A DNA stretch of 9,474 nucleotides from WYZ-LMO8 sp964586135 (GTDB taxonomy: Archaea; Thermoproteota; Methanomethylicia; Nezhaarchaeales; WYZ-LMO8): the NCBI GenBank assembly GCA_964586135.1, contig CAZPGS010000029.1, positions 1-9,474 on the forward strand, written 5' to 3'. The notes beneath the pieces are model-generated. The model was not told where the DNA came from, made no database searches, and worked only from the letters and a program-made list of their open reading frames with translations. Of the stretch, positions 4,853 through 9,474 are shown piece after piece; the stretch's first letter is position 1; every line of letters starts with the position of its first letter. Position numbers and translations under genes: made by a program.

Positions 4853-6034
4853 CTAGAGCAGCGCCCTCGCTACCTTAAGCGCGAGGACTGGGTGCCTCAC
4901 GAGCTTGGTGGCCACCCTCAGGAGGTCCCACCCATTGGCCAAGTCGACCACGTCCTCCCCCGAGAGCGCGTCGGCCAGCATGTTCAGCTCCTCGTCCTTG
5001 AGCTTCTCTATGGCACTCAGCGCCTTGAGGCTCCTCCTTATTCGAGAACCCCAAGGGTTTTCGTACCTCGCCGGATACTCGAGCAAGGCCCTCAGCGAGA
5101 CGTCGCCGCTGAGCACCGCCTTGCCGGCGACCTCGCCCCCTATCTTTCCGGCAGCTATTGACGAGTGTATTCCACCTCCGGTCAGCGGTATTACTTGGCC
5201 CGCCGCGTCGCCACAAAGCATCAGCCGGTCGGCCACGAAGCTCTTTAGCATCCCCCCTACGGGGACCGCGGCGGCGCCGACCTCCGTCACCTCGGCTTTC
5301 TGGAAGAGGTCTGGATGCCTCTTCACGAACGCCTTCAAGTACTCGATCGCCGGGCCCCTCCACCTGACCCCGAGGCCAACGTTAGCCATCTTGTCCCCCC
5401 TTGGGAAGACCCATGCGTAGCCGCCGGGCGCCACGTTGTTGCCCACGTAAAATAGGAGCAAGTCGCTGTGGGGGAGGTCGACGTTCTTCATCCTGAACTG
5501 GACGCACGGTATCAGCTCGTAGCCGCTCCTGTCGAAGAACTTCTTGGCGACTATAGAGTTGTAGCCCTCGCAGCCCATGACGAGCCTCGCCTTGATTCTG
5601 AGCTCGTCCGCCCCGCTGCGCGCCATCGCCACGACTCCATCGCCCGTCGGTTGCACGTCCTCCACCTTGGTCCTCATAACCACCTTCGCTCCGCCGTCCT
5701 GAGCCAGCTCAGCCATCCTCCTCAGGAAGGCCTTCTTGTCTAATATGTAGCCCTGAACCCCGCCCTCGCTGACGAGCTTGACCTTCTTGGACTCGTCGGG
5801 AGCGTGGACTACAAACCCCCTTATCTTCTCGATGACTACGTCGCTCGAAGGGGATAGCTCGGCCGTCTCGAAGCAGCGAGACGAGACCCCCTCGCCGCAG
5901 GGCTTGAGGCCGAAGGCCTCCTTGGCCTCGGCGAGCAAGACGTCTGCGCCTAGCCTAGAGGCGCACCGAGCGGCCATGAGCCCGGCGGGCCCGCCGCCGA
6001 TTACCAAGACGTCACATCGAAGCTCCTTACCCAT
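4853..6034 (-). CDS. Geranylgeranyl reductase family flavoprotein (archaeal lipid saturation)
   Basis: An FAD-dependent reductase that hydrogenates the isoprenoid chains of digeranylgeranylglycerophospholipids, at the membrane, giving saturated archaeal core lipids. At 393 residues it has the normal length. Visible motifs: the FAD dinucleotide fold VIGGGPAGLMAA at 11-22; the active-site KPCGEGVS at 44-51, with the conserved Cys46; GYAWVFP at 205-211; and the second FAD segment LMLCGDAAGQVIPLTGGGIH at 271-290. These all match the geranylgeranyl reductase branch of the GR2/PHBH-like flavoproteins. ATG 6034 has a TATA-like stretch (6080-6066, minus strand) about 38 nt upstream and no strong ribosome binding site, suggesting a short leader of about 15 nt. 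It heads the operon with the nuclease and nucleotidyltransferase and diverges from orc1/cdc6. Specificity for free geranylgeranyl diphosphate versus phospholipid is not decided by sequence. Confidence 0.93.
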   Translation of the reverse strand: MGKELRCDVLVIGGGPAGLMAARCASRLGADVLLAEAKEAFGLKPCGEGVSSRCFETAELSPSSDVVIEKIRGFVVHAPDESKKVKLVSEGGVQGYILDKKAFLRRMAELAQDGGAKVVMRTKVEDVQPTGDGVVAMARSGADELRIKARLVMGCEGYNSIVAKKFFDRSGYELIPCVQFRMKNVDLPHSDLLLFYVGNNVAPGGYAWVFPRGDKMANVGLGVRWRGPAIEYLKAFVKRHPDLFQKAEVTEVGAAAVPVGGMLKSFVADRLMLCGDAAGQVIPLTGGGIHSSIAAGKIGGEVAGKAVLSGDVSLRALLEYPARYENPWGSRIRRSLKALSAIEKLKDEELNMLADALSGEDVVDLANGWDLLRVATKLVRHPVLALKVARALL

Positions 6035-6231
6035 ACGCTCTCAGAGAGTACTGGGCTCGACGAGGCACTAATTACTTATCACTAAGCGATGGACCTGGCC
6101 CTCTTGGCCAGCTGAGATTCCGAGCCCCACGACCTCATGGTTCCTCTGCGTCGCCGCGCACGCTTATATCGCCTCGATCGCCTACTATACCCAGCGGGCC
6201 TTAGAGTTCCTAGAGCTGCTGGTGTGGGTCG
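6035..6231. promoter_or_regulatory. Divergent promoter region, reductase operon / orc1-cdc6
   Basis: The 197-bp gap holds a minus-strand TATA-like run AAGTAATTA (6077-6069) for the reductase and two plus-strand candidates for orc1/cdc6, TTATAT (6164-6169) and CTACTATAC (6182-6190). Between them is a perfect inverted repeat, CTGGCC (6095-6100) and GGCCAG (6106-6111) with a 5-nt spacer, about 20 bp behind the reductase TATA box and a possible operator. A smaller CTCTC/GAGAG-type palindrome lies at 6038-6048 in the reductase leader. I looked for origin recognition boxes because of the neighbouring initiator gene and saw none. Confidence 0.5.
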
Positions 6232-7401
6232 ATGTCGAGGATATTTATCGACAAGAGCAAGCTCTCTCCGTCTTACATACCCGACAAGCTGCCTCATAGA
6301 GAGGACCAGTTGAGGACTCTGCTAAGCCTCATAGAGGTAGAGGACCTGAGGAGGGCCGTCTACCCTAAGTGCGTCCAGGTCGTGGGCCCAACAGGTTCCG
6401 GGAAGACGTCGTCGTGCATCAAGCTCGGAAAGTTGTTAGAGCAGAAGGCGTCGGAGAAGGGCGTCAACTTGAAGACTGTGTACATAAACTTGAGGCTCGA
6501 GGGCTCCTCCAGGTTCATGGCGTTTAAGTCCATGGTCGAGAAGGTAGCGTTCGAGGCCTCTTCTCGAAGCCTTAGTCCGGACGAGGTCTTGAAGCAATTC
6601 GTCGAGACCTTGAGGGCGAGGAGGCTCGTGGCACTCTTGGTGATGGACGAGATCGACTTTCACGTCAGGAGGAGCAAGGAGACGGTAATCTACGACCTCA
6701 CAAGGCTCAGCGAGCTCACGGCTGGCGAGAGCCCCAACGTCTTGGCCGTTATATTCATAGCCAGGGACCCCGAGTGGACGAAGCTCTTGGACCCCGCCGA
6801 GAGGTCGAGCTTGGGGGGCATAAAAATAGTATTCCCCCCGTACTCTAAGGCTCAGGTCCTCGACATACTCGAGTACAGGGCCTCTGAGGCGCTTCGCCCA
6901 GGAGCGGCCTCTCGCGAGGTCTTGGAGTTCATATCCGACCTCACAGTCCAACCGCCGAGGAGCGGCGACGTCCGCTTCGCCTTGGACATGCTCTTATACA
7001 GCGGAGCGCTGGCCGAGGAGCAAGGCTTCAGCTGCATAACGGTGGACCACGTGAGGAGCGTCTACGGCAGGGCCATCGACGCCATACCTCTGAGCGACTT
7101 CGAGGAGCTGTCGCTGGAGGAGAAGCTGGTCTTGCTGTCCCTCGCGAAGGCCCTATTGACCACCACGGCCCCGTACGTTGAGCTCAACGCCGTAGAGGAG
7201 CAGCTCGTCGTGACCTTGGACGAGCTCAGCATAAAGGCTAAGGTCCAAACGGACAAGGCGATTAAGAGGTTGTTTGAAAGAGGCTTCGTTGAAGTCAGCG
7301 GAAGGAGGGCCGGCATATTGATGGGCCCTCTGAGCAAGCTAATAACCTTGTTAGAAGACATGGTCTCGAGGGAGGCCAGAGGTGGGCGAGCACTCGCTTG
7401 A
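6232..7401 (+). CDS. Orc1/Cdc6-type replication initiator (AAA+ ATPase)
   Basis: An archaeal initiator that binds origin DNA in its ATP form and helps load the MCM helicase. The 389-residue product begins with the family's approach segment IPDKLPHREDQLRTLLSLI (16-34). Walker A is GPTGSGKT at 52-59, Walker B LLVMDEID at 135-142, the sensor-1 region VIFIARDPEW near 172-181, and sensor-2 GDVRFALDML near 240-250. The C-terminal 100 residues form the winged-helix DNA-binding domain, ending KRLFERGFVEVSGRRAG. Against typical family members the Walker A neighbourhood (CVQVVGPTGSGKTSS) is unusual, which suggests a divergent paralogue rather than the main copy. ATG 6232 has only a weak GGTG element upstream. 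The last 20 nt overlap the start of the winged-helix gene, so the two are one operon. Confidence 0.92.
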   Translation: MSRIFIDKSKLSPSYIPDKLPHREDQLRTLLSLIEVEDLRRAVYPKCVQVVGPTGSGKTSSCIKLGKLLEQKASEKGVNLKTVYINLRLEGSSRFMAFKSMVEKVAFEASSRSLSPDEVLKQFVETLRARRLVALLVMDEIDFHVRRSKETVIYDLTRLSELTAGESPNVLAVIFIARDPEWTKLLDPAERSSLGGIKIVFPPYSKAQVLDILEYRASEALRPGAASREVLEFISDLTVQPPRSGDVRFALDMLLYSGALAEEQGFSCITVDHVRSVYGRAIDAIPLSDFEELSLEEKLVLLSLAKALLTTTAPYVELNAVEEQLVVTLDELSIKAKVQTDKAIKRLFERGFVEVSGRRAGILMGPLSKLITLLEDMVSREARGGRALA

Positions 7402-7660
7402 AGTGGCCTTGGGCAGTAGCGGCAGGCTCAGGATATTGAAGTGCCTCATCTCGTCTTCGAAGCCCCTGACCAGGTACGCCATCCAGAAGGCCACAGGCCT
7501 GAAGTCGATCGACGTGAAGCGCGACCTTGAGAAGCTGGTCTCGGTAGGCTGGGTCAAGGTGGTCAAGAGCCCTAGGGCCCCGGACAAGTACGCTATAAAC
7601 CAAGACCTAGAGGAGGTCAAGGCCCTAGAGGCACTGTTCAGGGTAGCGGGCTACATATGA
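7382..7660 (+). CDS. Small winged-helix DNA-binding protein, overlaps orc1/cdc6
   Basis: A 92-residue protein consisting almost wholly of one winged helix. Residues about 8-25 (SSGRLRILKCLISS) form helix 1, YAIQKATGL the helix-turn-helix first helix, KSIDVKRDLEKLVSVGW the recognition helix and the start of the wing, and VKVVKSPRAPDKYAIN the wing strands. It resembles ArsR/MarR-like folds; no cysteine metal site is visible. The start GTG 7382 lies inside the end of orc1/cdc6, with GAGGGAGG (7368-7375) 6 nt before it, so expression should be coupled. This genetic link suggests it acts with the initiator, as an autoregulator of the operon or as an accessory origin binder. It is much shorter than the crenarchaeal WhiP initiator and I do not equate the two. 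Function beyond DNA binding is inference. Confidence 0.82.
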   Translation: MGEHSLEVALGSSGRLRILKCLISSSKPLTRYAIQKATGLKSIDVKRDLEKLVSVGWVKVVKSPRAPDKYAINQDLEEVKALEALFRVAGYI

Positions 7661-7731
7661 GGACGCCATCGAACCCCTCCCCCCTCCCCCCAGTACTCCA
7701 CGGCTTATAAGGTCGGCCGCCCCAGCCGTAA
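7661..7731 (+). promoter_or_regulatory. radA promoter with upstream C-rich tract
   Basis: CTTATAAGG (7704-7712) is a strong TATA box that places the RNA start at about 7730-7733, practically on the first ATG of radA (7732). Just upstream is a pure pyrimidine run of 18 nt (7674-7691) made of C4-T-C6-T-C6. The purine strand, with G runs of 6, 6 and 4, could form a quadruplex or act as a terminator or pause for the winged-helix operon. So radA has its own start of transcription. Confidence 0.65.
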
Positions 7732-8694
7732 ATGGAGGTCGAAATGGCCTACGACTACGACTTGACCGACGTGAAGGGAATAGGTCCCGTCACAGCCGAA
7801 AAGCTGAGGAGCGCTGGCATAACGAGCGTCGAGATGCTGGCCATAACGCCGGTGAGGACGCTGGTCGAGGTCGTTGGCCTCGGCGAGGACAAGGCCCTAG
7901 AGCTGGTCAAGGCCGCGAGGGAACTAGTTCAGATAAAGTTCATGAGGGCCTCTGAGTACCTCGAGAAGCGCAAGCAAGTGGGCTTCTTGACGACCGGTTG
8001 CAAGGCCCTAGACGACCTACTCGTGGGGGGCATAGAGACGCAGGCCATAACCGAGCTAGTCGGAGAGTACGGGGTGGGCAAGACGCAGCTGTGCCACCAG
8101 CTCTGCGTGACGGTGCAGTTGCCCAAGGACAAGGGGGGCCTGGCAGGGTCTGCGCTCTACGTGGACACGGAGGGCACCTTCAGGCCCGAGAGGATACTCC
8201 AGATAGCCGAGAGGTTCTCTTTCAACGAGAAGAGGGTCTTGGACAACATCATTTACGCCAGGGCCTACAACAGCGACCACCAGATGCTTATCATCGAAGA
8301 GGCCGCCGACGTGATCAAGGAGAACAACGTAAAGCTGATAGTCGTGGACTCGCTGATCGGCCACTTCAGGGGCGAGTACTTGGGCAGGGAGACGCTGGCC
8401 CTCAGGCAACAGAGGCTTAACAAGCACATACACCAGCTCATGAGGCTGGCCGACATCTACAACCTAGCGGTCGTCGTGACCAACCAAGTGTTGGCGAACC
8501 CCGAGGCCTTCCTCGGGAACCCCCAGAAGCCTGCGGGGGGCAACATACTGGCGCACGGGTCTACCTACAGGATATGGCTGAGGAAGGGGAAGGAGAACAA
8601 GAGGATAGCGAGGATATTCGACTCGCCTAAGCATCCCGAGGCGGAGGCGGTCTTCACGATAACCGACAAGGGGGTCATCGACGTAGAGGAGTAG
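7732..8694 (+). CDS. radA: RadA recombinase (archaeal Rad51/RecA homologue)
   Basis: The strand-exchange ATPase of archaeal homologous recombination; it forms helical filaments on single-stranded DNA in the cell interior. At 320 residues it is full length. Order: an N-terminal helix-hairpin-helix DNA-binding domain (LTDVKGIGPVTAEKLRSAGI, 11-30), the linker polymerisation motif FMRA (70-73, the FxxA motif), Walker A GEYGVGKT (111-118), the family segment LYVDTEGTFRPERI (142-155), Walker B LIVVDS (202-207), LALRQQRLNKHIHQL in loop 1, TNQVLANP, and PAGGNILAH in loop 2. All catalytic features are present. Two starts compete: ATG 7732, which a leaderless RNA would use, and ATG 7744, preceded at 3 nt by GGAGGTC (7734-7740). 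Products differ by four residues. Confidence 0.97.
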   Translation: MEVEMAYDYDLTDVKGIGPVTAEKLRSAGITSVEMLAITPVRTLVEVVGLGEDKALELVKAARELVQIKFMRASEYLEKRKQVGFLTTGCKALDDLLVGGIETQAITELVGEYGVGKTQLCHQLCVTVQLPKDKGGLAGSALYVDTEGTFRPERILQIAERFSFNEKRVLDNIIYARAYNSDHQMLIIEEAADVIKENNVKLIVVDSLIGHFRGEYLGRETLALRQQRLNKHIHQLMRLADIYNLAVVVTNQVLANPEAFLGNPQKPAGGNILAHGSTYRIWLRKGKENKRIARIFDSPKHPEAEAVFTITDKGVIDVEE

Positions 8695-8953
8695 CGCGAA
8701 GCTCGCGGCCAGCCTAACACCTCTTCACCCCTAGCCCACGGCGTAGCGGGCCATGCTCATTGAAGGACGGCTACCGCGCTTATGGTCCTCCGCGCCATCG
8801 ACTCGAGGCGTTGAAGGCTCTACGAGGCGGGGCTAGCCCACGTCCCTTTTGCAGCGATAAGGAGTTATCAAGTCTCGCTTTTTAGAGGTTCTCAGCAAGA
8901 ACGCAACGCTATTATAAGGCTACCTGAGACTCACTCGAGAGGGGGCAGCCTTC
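8695..8953 (+). promoter_or_regulatory. Intergenic region and promoter of the SufC-type gene
   Basis: This 259-bp gap has no convincing gene. Its right end holds ATTATAAG (8911-8918), a good TATA box, and GAGAGGGGG (8937-8945) as ribosome binding site 8 nt before ATG 8954. Upstream is an inverted repeat GATAA-GGAG-TTATC (8856-8869) that could be an operator, followed by CTTTTTAG (8878-8885). A loose direct repeat starting TTGAAGG occurs at 8760 and 8811. A 27-codon frame from ATG 8754 is not credible. No tRNA or box C/D RNA was recognised. Confidence 0.55.
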
Positions 8954-9474
8954 ATGCCGTTGCTCGAGGTCGTCAACCTGCACGCAGAGGTAGGCGGGAA
9001 GGAGATACTCAGAGGCATAAACCTCAGCATAAACGCTGGAGAGGTCCACGTGCTCTTCGGGCCCAACGGTTCCGGCAAGACCACGCTCATAAACGCGATA
9101 ATAGGGAACCCCGCCGTCAAGGTCGTTAAGGGGAGGGTATTGTTCAAGGGCGTTGACGTAACTGGCTTGCCGACGCACGAGAGGATCAAGATGGGCATGG
9201 GGGTGGCCTTTCAACACCCCCCAAAGATCAGGGGCGTGAGGCTCGGCGAGCTCTTGGAGAAGATGGCTAGCAAGCTGGGGAGGAAAGTGGACGTAGAGAA
9301 GGCCGCCGAGTTGGTTAAGATGAGGGACTACCTCGGCCGAGAGGTCAACGTCGGCTTCTCGGGCGGCGAGCTCAAGAGGTCCGAGATACTCCAGTTGCTC
9401 ATACAATCGCCGGAGCTAGTGCTGCTCGACGAGCCGGACTCCGGGGTCGACGTGGAGAACTTGACGGTCGTAGC
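8954..9474 (+). CDS. sufC: SufC-type Fe-S assembly ABC ATPase, first 173 codons (runs off right edge)
   Basis: The ATPase of the SUF scaffold (SufBCD) that drives iron-sulfur cluster assembly in the cytoplasm. The frame from ATG 8954 is open to the window end. It shows Walker A GPNGSGKTT (36-44), the Q-loop region GVAFQHPPKIRGVRL with Gln near residue 88, the ABC signature FSGGELKRSEILQLL, and Walker B LVLLDEPDSGVDVENL; the last two are the form typical of SufC, where DEPDSGVD or DEIDSGLD replaces the transporter consensus. The H-loop histidine lies beyond the edge. No membrane partner is needed. ATG 8954 has GAGAGGGGG 8 nt upstream and a TATA box at 8911-8918, so it probably heads an operon in which sufB/sufD would follow to the right. 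A general ABC ATPase is the less likely alternative. Confidence 0.92.
   Translation, partial: MPLLEVVNLHAEVGGKEILRGINLSINAGEVHVLFGPNGSGKTTLINAIIGNPAVKVVKGRVLFKGVDVTGLPTHERIKMGMGVAFQHPPKIRGVRLGELLEKMASKLGRKVDVEKAAELVKMRDYLGREVNVGFSGGELKRSEILQLLIQSPELVLLDEPDSGVDVENLTVV

Noticed and set aside
4875..5363. Long frames overlapping the reductase on both strands (such as 162 and 171 codons)
   Set aside because: They lie wholly inside a gene with clear motifs and show the Arg/Gly- or Ser/Pro-rich composition of shadow frames in GC-rich DNA.
6035..6231. Replication origin next to orc1/cdc6
   Set aside because: No origin recognition box-like repeats or long AT-rich unwinding stretch were seen here, or in 7661-7731 or 8695-8953. 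An origin cannot be excluded but is unsupported.
8056..8433. 125-codon minus-strand frame inside radA
   Set aside because: It is antisense to a fully recognised RadA core and has no start signals or motif.
8912..9406. 164-codon minus-strand frame at the right end
   Set aside because: It is antisense to the SufC-type gene, whose plus-strand frame has every ABC ATPase motif and runs open to the edge.
1..9474. CRISPR array or complete insertion sequence
   Set aside because: No regularly spaced repeats were seen, and the only transposon signal is the short end-like relic at 959-1175 with no transposase domain.

Overview
The window looks like part of a hyperthermophilic crenarchaeal chromosome. 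A Desulfurococcales/Ignicoccus-like source is my guess; the sequence does not prove it. The support is an Orc1/Cdc6 initiator, a RadA (not RecA) recombinase, a geranylgeranyl reductase of archaeal lipid synthesis, archaeal TATA boxes 25-40 nt before starts, GGAGG-type ribosome binding sites, frequent GTG/TTG starts, and heavy AGG (Arg) and ATA (Ile) codon use in a GC-rich background.

Layout. (a) 1-710: a truncated peroxiredoxin on the minus strand shares a short divergent promoter region with a small two-helix membrane protein. (b) 722-1464, minus strand: a dead metallo-beta-lactamase (MBL) fold hydrolase gene. Its 5' part carries two frameshifts, its middle is missing, and its 5' and 3' parts are separated by about 215 bp that look like the right end of an IS200/IS605-type (TnpB) element, with two copies of the GCCCTGAAGGGC palindrome and a run of strong nested hairpins resembling an omega-RNA scaffold. 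(c) 1715-3142, plus strand: a LysE-family exporter, a YkgJ-type Cys-cluster protein, and a 40-residue zinc-ribbon microprotein with its own promoter and ribosome binding site. (d) 6034-3119, minus strand: a three-gene operon of geranylgeranyl reductase, PD-(D/E)XK nuclease with winged helix and coiled coil, and a predicted nucleotidyltransferase. The last two genes overlap and start with TTG. (e) 6232-8694, plus strand: orc1/cdc6, an overlapping small winged-helix protein, then radA with its own strong promoter. (f) 8954 to the right edge: the first 173 codons of a SufC-type ABC ATPase.

How the genes relate. Replication initiation (orc1/cdc6 plus winged helix) and recombination (radA) lie side by side, with a divergent operon that joins membrane-lipid saturation to a nuclease/nucleotidyltransferase pair of unknown role. 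I found no CRISPR array, tRNA, rRNA or recognisable origin recognition box. The most unusual region is 722-1464, where a transposon end with omega-RNA-like structure is fused in frame to the tail of the gene it disrupted. The best candidates for undescribed functional units are the zinc-ribbon microprotein and the nuclease/nucleotidyltransferase pair.
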